NCBI GenBank assembly: GCA_001692895.1
Contig: KV748254.1
Coordinates: forward strand, 496,001-560,000
Length of the DNA: 64,000 nt
Origin: Cenococcum geophilum 1.58
Taxonomy: Eukaryota > Ascomycota > Dothideomycetes > Gloniales > Gloniaceae
Reading direction: 5' to 3'
Both the position numbers and the translations under genes were made by a program. How positions within the stretch are numbered: the first letter of the stretch is position 1; the number at the start of each line of letters is the position of its first letter. A model generated the notes under the pieces. It worked only from the letters and a program-made list of their open reading frames with translations, ran no database searches and had not been told where the DNA came from. This document shows, one piece after another, positions 35,219-46,800 of the stretch.

Positions 35219-36307
35219 TCACCCCACCAGCAACCCCACCGCAATCCCTCCCGCAAACATCGACACCACCGACACCACACTCGCCACGCTCAGCATAGCC
35301 ATCCCGCTAATCCCATGCCCGGACGGGCACCCGCCCGCCACCCGCGCCCCAAACACCAACACCCCGCCGCCCAGCAGTGCCCTCCCCGCCCCACCCCTCA
35401 GCGCGTCCCCTCCCGCGGTCTCCGCAAACCCCGGCGCCGCCCGCGCAAGCGCCCAGCTGCCCACCAGCATCCCCGCGGCGAATGTGAGCGCCCTTGTTGC
35501 GGGCGCGGGCGCTGGCGCTGGCGCTGGTGTGTGGTGGAGCGCGGCGAGGTGCCAGAACCAGCGGCCGGCCTCCTCGTATGCGCTGGAGACGCCGAGGGGC
35601 AGGCGGGTCAGGGCGGCGCTGGCGAGCTGGGCGGCGCCGATGAGGAGGCCGCTGGGGACGGGGCCGAGCGGGTGGGTGGTCGAGGGGGCGCAGAGCTGGG
35701 CGAGGGCGATGCAGACGGCGCAGAGGGCGTCGTAGGCGAGGAGGGTGAGGGTCGGGTCGGTGTGGAGTTTGGCGGGGAGGGTGAGGGCCGGGGGTGCGGT
35801 GGATTTGCGGGGTTGGTCTTGGGGAGGGGGACGGTGGAGGGAGGGCGAGAGGCGCGTGAAGATGATGCCGCCGAGGAGGCCGCCGAGGAGCACGTAGCGT
35901 GCGGAGGGGATGCCGGTGATGAGTTGGAGGAGGACGGTCCCGGGACAGGCGTCTGTTAGTGCCATGCCAGCCCCAACGAGGGCGCCGCCGATAATGTTGC
36001 CGTCGTAGGGGCTGAACCAGCCGTAGGATGCGGGGGGTTTGGCTTTGCAGGCAAGTAGGCCGTTCCGTTCGAAGAGGGCGAGTGCGACGCTTGGGGGAGT
36101 GGTTCAGCCATTGTGGACGCATGATGAAGTAAGAGCAGAGGCTACCCACGCGCTGCTAGCACTGGCTGTTAAGAAGACTTTTACCATATAGAAGTCTTGG
36201 AGCTTCAGCTGAGAGGTGATGACTTGAGGTGCCCATACACCAGAGGACATCAAGGCTGCACCGAATAGTGCACCTGCAGTGCCGGTTGACAAGGTATCCG
36301 CCAACAT
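35219..36307 (-). CDS. YeeE/YedE-family sulfur transport membrane protein
   Basis: Integral membrane protein of 342 residues from exons 36307-36150 and 36089-35219 (60-bp intron, donor GTGGGT, AAG acceptor, frame restored at SSAVALALFERNG). The start at 36307 (MLADTLSTGTAGALFGAALM) is the first ATG that fits the family. YedE-type Gly/Ala-rich half-repeats are visible: GALFGAALMSSGVWAPQV in the first half and GGALVGAGMALTDACPGT in the middle, with GARVAGGCPSGHGISG near the C-terminus. The invariant Cys residues of the DACPG and GGCPSGHG blocks are present. Bacterial members import thiosulfate or other reduced sulfur species; fungal substrate is not established. A run of Ala-Pro coded by GGCGCT repeats lies near 35510. 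Head-to-head with a decayed metallo-hydrolase of a family often paired with YedE. Confidence 0.85.
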
Positions 36308-37185
36308 TTGGCAGGTGAAATAGTAGAAAAGTAGAGTAACACCGGGTCTAAATACGAAATGAGAGAGGGGTATTTTGGACAGCCTAGTTAGTGGACATTG
36401 GCATTGGAGGAGAACATGATTACGCAAAGAAAGGCTTGAAATAGAGTTTCTTCCAGCCCGTAAACGTTCCCGCATGAAGGTTTAAGGATGTATCTACTTT
36501 TGCCATACGCCGGGTTGCTTACCGGGCGATGGTGCTTCCGCTGCTGTCGGCGAGCTGAATAATTGATCGCATCGGCTATGTATGGTCGGCGATGTATAGT
36601 CGGCGATGTATAGTCGGCGATGTTTATGACCCACTGGACGCCGAACAGCAAGCCCGCACAGGTCGGCGTCTCAAAGTATGAAGACTGAAGCATCTCGAAA
36701 TTAACAAAAATACGACTTAGACTTAGCAGGCGAAGGGGATGGAGGCGAAGCCACAAAGAACGACTTAGCTGAGAACGCGGGGGGGTGGGATGCCCAAATT
36801 CTTATCTGAACCATACAAGCTGTTTCTTCAAAGAGTATCCCGGCCATGAAAGATTTCAGCCCTTGGGAAATACCCCTCAGCTGATACTTCTTCTCGACGC
36901 CCCAAAAGCCGCTGCCAGAGCAAGGAAAGCAAATCAAGTCAAACCTGGTCTCACATTATTCTCGCATCGTTGTCGCCGACTTTCAAACCTTCACCCTTGG
37001 GGTTGACGGCGACCAACGGCGCGATTGGTAATTTCAGGCCTCTCGAATATGCACGCAAGAAGGTTGGAGACTATACCCCTTAACACGTTGAGGTCCTTAG
37101 AGAATTCGCCGCTGGATTTGATTGGGCACTTGCCTTCAACCGTGGTCCCCTATCGATAACCGTAGGACGTTGAAGCAGCCAGACC
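36308..37185. promoter_or_regulatory. Divergent intergenic region with 14-bp tandem repeat
   Basis: Separates the YedE gene and the metallo-hydrolase relic, which are transcribed away from each other. A short tandem repeat of GTCGGCGATGTATA (about three copies) lies at 36585-36626. No factor site could be assigned. Confidence 0.5.
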
Positions 37186-37189
37186 AAAA

Positions 37190-37972
37190 GCAAACGCTGC
37201 AAACAAGCCTCAACACCCGAAATCCAAACAATCTTCGAGCCCAAAACCACGACCTGGCAACGTGTGTCGCAGACCTCAAGACTAAAGAGGCTGATATTAT
37301 CGACTCCGTCCTCGATTTTGGTCCAGCCTCCAGCACCTCCGCCGACAATGTTCTCGTAGAGATATCTGAACATGGCTGCATTATTACCCACATCCTCGAC
37401 CTACACCCATGCCGGCCACCTCACCGCATCGCGGTACCTCTAACCGACGCTCCAAAAACAAGACCAGATACGGCCCTCCATAAGCATCGGCAAGCGCATC
37501 ACGCAAACCCAAGCGCCCTTCGCGCCCCAATACGGCGTCGACGAGAAGCACCTCTCGAACGCCTTTGACATCCTCTTCGACGACAACGCAACCTTCGCAG
37601 TCGGCAGCCTCGGAGCCAAAGTGCTGCACCTACCCGGCCACACGCCCCGACCACGTCGGCTACCAGATCGGCACGGCCATGTTTACCGGCGACAGCATCT
37701 TCAACCCGGACGTGGACAGCGCGTGCTGCGACTTTCCCGTCGGCTCCGCGACCGCCCTGTTCCATTCCATGCGCACCCTGCTCTCCCTGCCCGCCCACTT
37801 CCGCCTCTACACCGGCCACGACTACCCACCCGGCGAGCGCGGCGTCCCGCTGCCGTGCACAACCGTCGCCGAGCAGAATGAGCGGAACAAGCATGTCAAG
37901 AGGGGCGTCGAGGAGGCGCAGTTCGTGCAGTGGAGGAGCGAGCGCGATGTCCGGCTTGCGATCCTAGGCTGA
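37190..37972 (+). pseudogene. Metallo-beta-lactamase-fold hydrolase (persulfide dioxygenase/ETHE1-like), decayed
   Basis: The family's landmarks appear in order but in three frames: TIFEPKTTTWQ (about 37208-37240), VADLKTKEADIIDSVLDFG (37262-37320), ITHILDLH, then THAGHLTASRYL (37405-37440), SISIGKRITQTQAPFAP, KVLHLPGHTP (37620-37650), and, after a one-base shift in a CCCC run, DHVGYQIGTAMFTGDSIFNP, CCDFPVGSATALFHSMRTLL and YTGHDYPPGERG. Breaks: frameshifts near 37255, 37410 and 37650, an in-frame TAA near 37441, no plausible ATG, and Gly in place of the metal-ligand Asp in the HxHxDH motif. The downstream half (37565-37972) stays open and well conserved, so decay is recent or some breaks are sequencing errors. 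Intact relatives oxidise glutathione persulfide or release sulfite. Confidence 0.78.
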
Positions 37973-39542
37973 TGTATTAGGCATTGCAGTGTAATACCCG
38001 CGGCGGGTCGCTGCCGGAGGTGACGGAGGGCGGGTTGAGACTTCTTAGAGTGCCGGTGAAGGTGCCGGCCGCGATGATGTGAAATGGGTTAGCGGGGTGT
38101 CATGTTTCAGTACTACGACTCTGGAATAACGATGCCTCTAATGCTGTATCGTCGGCTAGTTTGCTAGTAACGGAACAGTTTAACGATTTGCAAGTTTAAT
38201 TGTACGAGAGGGTGGAGGACTAGAATTAAAGTCGCAACCGAAACTCGCCTGGTCCTGAAGCAAACCTGCGAATTTAAAAGCAAAGGAAGTTAGAACCAAG
38301 CAATCTTCAAAGCGGGCCTATAAATTAGTGTTATTAGGCAGGCTCAAGCCGTCCAAGTAAATCTTAGCTCAGACGAGATACACCGAGGCACATGAAAGGA
38401 AGCTGAACTCCATACCCAACCCACGAAAAGCTGAGAGACATACATTCCTGACCGAAAACCACAAATTTTATTCAAGTTCAATTGGAACAATGGTTACCTT
38501 TACTCCGAGTGCTTCCAATATCCAATTTAGCGGTATGTTGAAGACAGTAAACGCTAGCTTCACATCTCGATAAAATACACGAGTATTATGTGGAACCTCA
38601 TTCCGCTTTGAAAGGGCTCGGAATATCCGAGGCTAGAGGAGCACGAGTCCGACAGTTTCCTTCGAATGTTGTTTCATTTTCGCTGAATTTTCGAATAATC
38701 GCCCCTGATTATCTCTTCCCCTAGTAGCGTCTACCATCTGGTGATCCGTTCACTGGCAAAATGATAATTGGGCATCTTAACTTCATTCGATTGGTTCTAT
38801 TGGTTTTGCTCTTATCGATAACCGTATGACAGTTGTGCACTTGCGGAGAAACTAAATTGAACCATGTTGAAAATACTTGGAGGGTGGAAAGTGATCAAGG
38901 CGATCAATGAAATGTGTTGGTAGGGGGGGGGGTACGTGGACATCCACAGGAGCTTCCTGAGATCACGTGATTGCTTTCGCCTGTTGTATATATTCTCATC
39001 CTTCGTGACTGCTCCACCTTATGGAGTCCTCACACCACCATACACCTGCATTCCCGTGTGACAAAATGTATATTCTCTAGCTGTAGCTCTTGGTGTGAGT
39101 GCAATTCTTGAAACTAGAGCTAAAACCCGAATTTATCTTTGGGGGCGTCTGTGTCAATAGCGACAAGGATTTTAGATAGACCTAGGGAAGTTGTGATTGG
39201 TTAGGTGGCAAGACAAAACTATCTTCGGCGAGGTCTTCAAACAAAGTAAATCATGACTAGGTCGCTTATACACTAATATAGGCCGAGTGCCTGACACGCA
39301 TGCTTAGGAGCCAATGAAAAACGCATCTCGTATTGTGGCGCAAATTAGATTGTCTGAGAATCCCAAAGCTCGGCGACCATAAACTTGGCTGCCTGCATCA
39401 ATCGCCGAAAAATATTTTGCTGACAAAATATTGATAAATCTGACAGCGTTCCTCTCCTCGCGAAGCCAACTGAACTCAGCGAGACTTTAAGACGCTCTGA
39501 GTTGGCTTTGCCTATGATCAACGCCCACCTCCAGAGCAGAGC
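37973..39542. other. Intergenic region without recognised gene
   Basis: About 1.6 kb of balanced composition without a convincing frame. A G-tract followed by GTACGTGGAC (38923-38942) and a GATCACGTGATT site (38964-38975) resemble, in reverse complement, the arrangement near 16878-16935. Confidence 0.5.
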
Positions 39543-41711
39543 TTACGGTGTCAGCAAGGCACTGTATAACGCGGGATCTTCATGCGCTCCTTGGTCGATC
39601 AGGCCGCGTATGACATCATCGTTGGCAATTGAGCTCCATAGATGGATACTCATGGCCTTCTTCGATTTGAACATTACATGCGCAACGCCGCGGACCTGAC
39701 GAAGAACGGTATTTGCGACAGGCCACAGGGCAGACAATGTCTGTAGTACACCAGTATCCAACCGAATTAGAGACTTTATCTTCTCGTCCTGACCGTCCGG
39801 CACCATGAACGACCAGTACGAAAGATGCACGACCGAAGCCATGACTACAACACAGGTAAAAAATGGTGTATGCTTTTGTAGAGATGTGGGAAGAGTAATA
39901 AGCTTCGATATGTCCTCAGCCGCTTGGAGTGATTTGGCTGTGTGAAACTCACGCGTGTGGGCCGGGAGAAGGCATTGCCCGGGAGTAACGCAAGTAGTGA
40001 CCTCCTCAACTTCCCCAAATCCGAGGTTTGATCGAGGCCTATGTAGCAGAATGGTGGTTCTACATTGAGTCAGTACTGATTTAGCCTTTTAAAGATCATT
40101 AACCACCCACGCGCAGATAATCATATGTGCTTGGAAAAGCACCTCATCGATTTCCCCATCGTTTGCTACGATATCCCGTTTGCTTGGTGGTAAATGTAGT
40201 GTCCAGTTTACCAGGTATGTATCCGCGGAGTTAACGGATTGGTACTCTAAAGAGTCGGCTCGACTAACTTCGAGAACCTTTCCCATTATACGTACAGCGT
40301 CGACGAGATAAGTGAAGGATGAAAAAACGGTTTCCTCAGCAGCAAATGACGAATCATCATATTCTTGAATGGAGCGTGAGAAAGGGATTTGCTGCATTGC
40401 TTGTTAGCAAGGAAAAAAAAACCATCAGATAAAATTGGGAGTTCGACGTGGAAGAACTACTCGGTAAAAGATGAAAAATATCCCCAAAAAAATTTACGAA
40501 ATTTATTTGCTTTTGTTATTCACTTACCCCTGATAGATATTCGCTTTCTTCACATGGTAATGGAACATCTGAGGCAACATCTCGGAGTCGAAATGTTATG
40601 GATGGATTCACACCGGCGAAAAGACCATTGATGACGAACAGAGACCACCAAGTGCGTTTCCAGCCTTCCACCATAACCCGGTCACCAGAGCCGTTGAGAA
40701 TTGCAAACTCTGCTCGATTCAACCCAATTTCAAGTGCTAAATTTATGGCGAGTTGAAGAACTTGGCCGGCTTTGTCTGGCTCATTGTTCGCGTGCAGTCC
40801 AACGGCGAAAAGCATCATGGCCTGGACGGAGAAACCATCCTTCGGGGCATTTTGATGGAACAGCATCCTGTTGAGAGCCTCCTTGAACATTTGAGTAGGT
40901 GCTGATGGGATGAAGCACGAGCCGATGTATTGGATTGCCAGCTCTAGGTGTGGAGCACGCCTCTCTTTGAATAATCCTACCAATCGTTTGCGTGGCAGGA
41001 TAAAAGAATGTGAGGGGTAAAAGAACGCAAAAAAAGCTCCAATTGGGTTCACCGAGCCTGGGGTAGTGGGATGGTTTTGGGCTGGAGCTACACCAAATGA
41101 GGGTAGATTTGAAATGTCAAAGTTAAGGCCATTCGACGCGCCTGTGGTGGCGTCCAGGAGCGCCACATCAGAGGCGAAATTAAAGGCCGGAGACGATACT
41201 TGCGATACATTCAACCCCAGGACACTCTCCAATGGACTCGGGAGAAGCGACCCGTTATTCTGCCCTACGATTATGTCATCATGGTGGTTCTCCTATGTTC
41301 TCGAACGAGCTGGACGTGCTTACCTGTTGCCGGGCGCTGCTCTGATTGTGGGGTTGAGGCAGTCTTATTCTTCCGCTTACCCTTCCAGCCGCGGCGAGAT
41401 TTTATATAGGAGCACTCAACTCCATCAGCCTTGCATCTTGAACAGCGGTTACCACCATCGCATTTCAGGTGCCTACTCCTGCAAGCTACACATGCTACAG
41501 GAATAGACGCTCTAGATGCGGTTGCGCTTGGTGTGATACTGAGAGTCTGAGCCTGAGTGGGGCTTAAAATACCTCCCTGGCGTGTTGCGTCTCCATCAGT
41601 GGAAACGCTGAAGCTCGTCGTATTATTGTCAGATGGTTGATGAGGCCACCATGAAGCTTCCGCCGCTGCCGAAACAGGCATTTCGGAGGCCGAAGTGACA
41701 CGAGGTTCCAT
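39543..41711 (-). CDS. Zn(II)2Cys6 fungal transcription factor
   Basis: Predicted nuclear regulator of 640 residues. Exons on the minus strand: 41711-41324, 41264-40528, 40391-40111 and 40059-39543, all phase-consistent, with introns of 59, 136 and 51 bp. The binuclear cluster is at residues 74-100: CVACRSRHLKC then CSRCKADGVEC (Cys 74, 77, 84, 90, 93, 100), followed by the basic linker RRGWKGKRKNK. The middle region has the features of the fungal-specific transcription factor domain: QYIGSCFIPS, ALNRMLFHQNAPKDGFSVQA, LAINLALEIGLN, and WKRTWWSLFVINGLFAG. ILLHRPRSNLGFGEVEE follows in the last exon. Target genes are unknown; it is divergent from the membrane-protein gene at 42124 and shares its upstream region. 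No damage seen. Confidence 0.9.
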
Positions 41712-42123
41712 TCCCCTGATTCTGTGTACGAAAGATTTGAGTTATATGTTAGGTGGCAGGACCACTTGAAGTTTGCAACAAAGAGGTTAGATGGAGTGAT
41801 GGTCTTGCAAATGAGGATCAGAGTCGATCACGTGACGATAAGAATTTCTTACCAAGCGTCCCTTATCTCATACATCAGACCCTTTGTGGAATCGTTGGTG
41901 TGCACGGACAAATTGCTCTCCTTACTCTACGAAAATAAGCGAGCCACCTGTAAGGCTCTGCGCCCATGCGCCGCAACACCAGGCGCAGCCGTGCTGCCTG
42001 CTGCAGCATTTCGCCGGACGCTCTTACGGTGAAGCCAGTTCAAGTAAGTCGCGTTTCCAAGCGGGCCACAATTGATTCTTCATCAACTATTTAGCCCATG
42101 CATCCCATATTAACACCGATATC
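41712..42123. promoter_or_regulatory. Bidirectional promoter region, Zn2Cys6 factor / membrane protein
   Basis: 412 bp between two divergent starts. Contains a GATCACGTGACG site at 41827-41838, an E-box-like palindrome that also occurs upstream of other genes in this window. Confidence 0.5.
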
Positions 42124-43188
42124 ATGCCGATTCCTGTGGGTTCTCAAGTACCTTTTCCGGAGTCATTCGCTCTGAATACCGAACGTTTAGTTCCTCGACC
42201 TGATTCGAGCGGTCAAAACTTCTCGTCTCCCACAGAGCTTACCCCCCATGTTCCAGGAGATCCCATCGTCAGCCTTGATCCTGCCGATGTCAGTGCCCAT
42301 CTTTCAGCTCAGTTGGAAACCCGGCTTTTAGACGAACTTTATGATCGGCTCTGGCTTGTCGCAAGGAAATCCGGTCACAGCATCGACGCACTCCATGTGC
42401 AGAGGATCAAAGGTCGAAATATAGTCCCCTCCGAAGATCCTAGACTTCACCTTGTCTGGCAGCACGACAAGATCTACATAAAGCCTCTCCCCGTGAGCTT
42501 GCTGAATTACGATTTTTGGGCAACATATTTGCGTCTTCCGGAGAAAAAGAAAGCAGATGCGACTAGTTCCAGTTCCGGCTCTGTTATACCGAACTTCGAC
42601 CGCTCCGTTGCGGTAGGATTCTTGCGATCCTACGCATTTCTCATAAATCATCAGCTCGACTTTATCCTGGCAAAGGACTCTCGCCTGATCCCTGAGGACG
42701 TTGACTGGGTCAAGTGGTCGAAATTTATCAACAACTTCCGCAAACTCGAAGACAACCACGTCGCCAAACGCTACCATTACGGACAGCTACGCCTCTCGCG
42801 ATTAAACTGGGTCGTTCGACTGTTCCGCCCTCAGCACGCCAGCACCGGGTGGTTTTACGAAATTCCTCACTGGTCCATCACGGAGTACGTGACATGGGCG
42901 ACCCTTCCCTTCTTGTTCATGTTTGCAAGCATATCTCTTGCTCTTTCGTCGATGCAGGTTGCACTCTCGGTTCCAGCAGATGGGCTGTGGTTTCAGCGTC
43001 CTGATGGATCTGGGCTACGTTATATGAGCCGGGCATTTTGGGTTTTCTCCATTGGTGTGCTGCTATTGTCGGGAGTGATCTGGATGCTGCTATTAGGAAT
43101 CCCGCTTCTTGTGTTGGTATGGCAAATCTCGTGGGGTTTCCAGAAGCGGGAAAAAGAGACACGGGCCACAGGTAATTCTAATGTCTAA
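42124..43188 (+). CDS. Fungal membrane protein of unknown function, two C-terminal TM helices
   Basis: Single-exon gene of 354 residues with start context TATCATGCC. The N-terminal two thirds are soluble, beginning MPIPVGSQVPFPESFALNTE; a conserved-looking segment includes RLLDELYDRLWLVARKSG, IDALHVQRIKGRNIVPSEDP and RLHLVWQHDKIYIKPLP, then RKLEDNHVAKRYHYGQLRLS and RLNWVVRLFRP. Two hydrophobic helices close the protein (about 258-282 and 305-340). This architecture recurs across Pezizomycotina as a hypothetical protein, frequently near NLR-type genes in my recollection, but no function is known. Here it lies directly upstream of the NACHT gene with a MITE between. Coding capacity appears intact. 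Confidence 0.75.
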   Translation: MPIPVGSQVPFPESFALNTERLVPRPDSSGQNFSSPTELTPHVPGDPIVSLDPADVSAHLSAQLETRLLDELYDRLWLVARKSGHSIDALHVQRIKGRNIVPSEDPRLHLVWQHDKIYIKPLPVSLLNYDFWATYLRLPEKKKADATSSSSGSVIPNFDRSVAVGFLRSYAFLINHQLDFILAKDSRLIPEDVDWVKWSKFINNFRKLEDNHVAKRYHYGQLRLSRLNWVVRLFRPQHASTGWFYEIPHWSITEYVTWATLPFLFMFASISLALSSMQVALSVPADGLWFQRPDGSGLRYMSRAFWVFSIGVLLLSGVIWMLLLGIPLLVLVWQISWGFQKREKETRATGNSNV

Positions 43189-43346
43189 CAAGTATCGAAC
43201 GTAAAATATTTCCAGAGTCAATGAACCGGGCAATTCAATGTGTTAAATCGAGCTAGAATAAAAAACCAAATGCATGCTATGGTCTGTGTTCAGAGGAAGA
43301 GCTGAAGCACGTAGTACAGCACGGGTGCGCCGGCGGGCTGTGGCGC

Positions 43347-43375
43347 AGAGGCTGGAGGCTGGAGGCTGGAGGCAG
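43347..43375. repeat. Short tandem repeat GAGGCTG
   Basis: Four adjacent copies of a 7-bp unit GAGGCTG lie just upstream of the MITE. Confidence 0.7.
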
Positions 43376-43400
43376 CTGTCGCGCCGCCAGCCTTACCGCT

Positions 43401-43653
43401 CACGCGGGTGACAAAAAAACTGGCACTGCAAAATAGTCATCTTCTTTACAGCTTAATAATATAACAACCGTAGGAAGATATAAAATAATAAAAATATGGG
43501 TTTAATATTTTAAGGTACCTTAACACCTTTATCTATTTAAAAATTGAAAAACCTATGTTATTGTGGCTTAATAAATCCGTAGAGTTGATCGACTTTTGAC
43601 GTTCCCCGTGATTTGTATCGTCTGCAGTGCCAGTTTTTTTTGTCACCCGCGTG
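43401..43653. mobile_element. Small MITE with 30-bp TIRs and CCGCT target duplication
   Basis: The left end CACGCGGGTGACAAAAAAAC (43401 on) matches the reverse complement of the right end (to 43653) over about 30 bp, differing by one A in the run. Flanking CCGCT at 43396-43400 and 43654-43658 is a 5-bp target-site duplication. The 253-bp interior is AT-rich and has no ORF. Superfamily cannot be assigned from these ends alone. Confidence 0.85.
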
Positions 43654-43839
43654 CCGCTGTGCTATCACGACCTCAGCAAGCAATGATTATGGTAATCTTG
43701 CATTGCATTCCTGAACGCGCTACGCAATGATCTAAGAGCCTGTCGGCCCTCCGCCCGACCTTCGCCCGGCCAGCTAGCCCACCAAAGGGGATTGATACAC
43801 CCTGCCCTGGTCCGACCGGAGCGACACACACCGACGACT

Positions 43840-46800
43840 ATGGACCAGATCGCGGCCGTCTACCTCTGCATCTTTCTGCTCTCGCTCGCAGTGCTCTACG
43901 ACCAGATTACGAAGAGGATTCCGACACGGCTCCGCGCCGATCAGGCGCCCAAGTCTGGATTTGGGCTCATTCCAACGGCCGAATATAATTTACCTCCATG
44001 CGCACATGGAGTCGAGTAAGCTCGTCTGTCGCGCTACGATTGGATAGTACCGCTGACATACCCAGCATCGTCTTTGTCCATGGCCTCGGATCCAATCCCG
44101 ACACGACGTGGCGAGCGGAAAAGCCAACTACGACGCCGGATCAGGTCGCAGACTCCGTACCGGACGGAGATCGATACGTGACCTGGATCATCGATTTTCT
44201 CCCCGACGACCTCCCTCCAACGATCCGCAAAGACGCGCGTATATTCTTCTACAACTACGACTCATACTGGAAGAAAGACGCGGTGCACACACGGCTCTGG
44301 AATCTCGGGAATGGGCTTCTCGAGCACATCAAGACGGGAATACGCCGATCCGAGGAGGTAAAGATTGAATGCAATAGCTTCGATCTAGTGGGTTTGCTGA
44401 TACACTAGTTGCAGGAGCAAAGCCGGGACCTGATTTTCGTGGGATATAGCTATGGGGGTCTAGTGGTCAAGCAGGTACGTGGATGAATGGTTCTTTAGTG
44501 TGGCGCAGCTTCGACGTGAAGTGGGACCGTGTTTCGCAAACTCGACGCTGACAGTAGCAGGCACTTGTTCAGGCCCATGCAAGTCAAAACCTCTGTAATG
44601 TCGCCAAACATACAAAAGCGATATTCTTCTTGGGTACGCCGCATCGTGGATCAAGCTTCAGTGCTTGGGGCCGGCTAGCCGCACGAGCACTCCAGCCACT
44701 TGGTTCAAACCCGTCGATACTGGCCGAGGTGGAGTATGATTCGACCTTACTACTAGACTTGCATAGGACGTTTTCGAAGATCGCTCATGATGATTTGCGG
44801 GTGATAAACTTTTTCGAGGAGCGTCCAACACAGGTTCTTCGACTATGGTTTCTCCAGTGGCAGGAATTTGTGAGTCGGCTTTAGTATACCGAAACCAGCA
44901 TGTTAACGATGGATACAGTGTGTTCGTGAGCAGTCGGCAACGTACGACGGGCCGGGAATTCGAAACGTCGGCCTACCCGTCGATCACTTCAGATTGAACA
45001 AGTTCGGGTCAAGAAACGAGAGCTACCAGATCATACTCTCGAAGCTCGTTGAAATTACGACATCGCTGTCTCGGGCAGTCAGACACCACTATGCCATCGC
45101 GCTCGAGACTGCACAGAGCCACACGCAGCGGCACGATATGCAGCAAATGAGTATATCAGATCAGTTGGAGGTATCTGATCTTCAATTCGAATTGGACCAG
45201 CTGGATTACGACCGTTGTCCGGATACCGGAATTTGGTTACTCGAGAACCAAGCCTTTATTGACTTCGTCCAATGCGAATATTCGGCTTCTTTCCATCTTT
45301 GCGGGAATCCCGGATCCGGAAAGACTTTCCTTTCGTCAAAAGTCATTGATGAGCTACGGGAATATTTCGCTGAGATGACTAGCACGTCTCTGATATATTT
45401 CCTCTGCGACGGAAAAACAGACGCGTCTAACAGACGCACATCACTTGCCGTCCTCAAATCTCTGACTGCGCAACTACTGGAAAGGATTACGGCGGTAGAC
45501 ACTGCGTTTGTTCGCACAAATGTCGAAGCCCTCGGGATGGTAAAACGAAAAGCAAAGGACATCCCGGAAGGCCAACTCTTCAAAATTTTGGAAAAATGTT
45601 TGCGATATTTTAAGAAGTGCTATCTCGTGGTTGATGCAGTGGATGAATGCGACGACTGGGGGAATCTGGTTCAGATTTTCACCCGCTTGCTTGATGCGAA
45701 CGTCTGCACATTGAAGTTCTTTCTGTCTTCGCAGAAAGGGATGGGTATCCCTTATATTATCTCCCAGCTTCCAGTAGCGAAGAACTACCAGGTCGACGTT
45801 ACAACGCATGCTGCTGAGTCAGACATCACACGATACGTCAACTGGAGGGTCAGGACACTGGATCTCCGCAGCCTGGGATCACCTGAGGAGGCAAGAGATT
45901 CCCTGATTCATGGATGCGACGGACTCTTTCTCCTCGTCAGACTACGACTCGACATTCTCACAAAAGAGATTCTCCCACTCGGCACTGACGTAAAAGCAGC
46001 GATCAGCGACCTGCCCAGCGAAATTTTCCCACTTTACGAGCGGCTGTTGGACCGCCTTAATGATGCGCACAAATCTCTTGCGCAGATTCTCTTTATTTGG
46101 GTAATCCATGCTCAAACGGTTTTAACGGTCCAAGAATTGATGGAGGCATACCGCATAGAGCTTGAGGATGTCAGGGACTTCGCAGCGCCAAGTCTCAGCG
46201 AATCGGAAATTGAAGGTTTGAGCGGAGGATTGATCGAAGTTCACGAAGGCCGCGTTCGTCTTGCGCACTCTACCGTGAGAAATTTTGCGACATGGTACAA
46301 CTGGGGCACACTGGCCAAGGTCAGTGAGATGGATCAGCACACCCTTAATCGGCGGCTGTTCTCCAAATGCCTTGATTATATCGCCACCCCGACTCTTGTT
46401 TCTCAGGTTATGTCAGCACTCCAATTGCCGAGCGACCTCCAAACTTCATGGCCTTTGGCAGATTATGCCGGTCGCCACTGGCTCGCCCATCTCAGGCTCT
46501 GCTCCACTAGTACCGCGGAGTTGAGCAAGAAGATCATTAAGTTCATCCAATCTGATGCCGGATTGGCTTGGTGGATATGTTATACAAATCACATCGAGCT
46601 TCACAACTGGTGGACTCTCCCGGAGATTTCAGCGGACATCAATGCTTGGCTTCATGGTAACCGCGAAGCGTATCGCTCTGACCCAAACATCGCGGACGTC
46701 GTTCCCGCCCTATGTCAACGCCATGTTTCAGCACTGGAAGGCCACAAATCTCTGATCAGGCCGGACTTTTACATTCCAGCTCTTCTCCGACTTGCAGGGC

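Noticed and set aside
35315-35959. 214-codon + strand frame opposite the YedE gene
   Set aside because: Antisense shadow created by very GC-rich codons; the minus strand carries the YedE motifs.
36307-36475. Extension of the YedE frame upstream of 36307
   Set aside because: No ATG in the extension and no similarity to the family; treated as leader.
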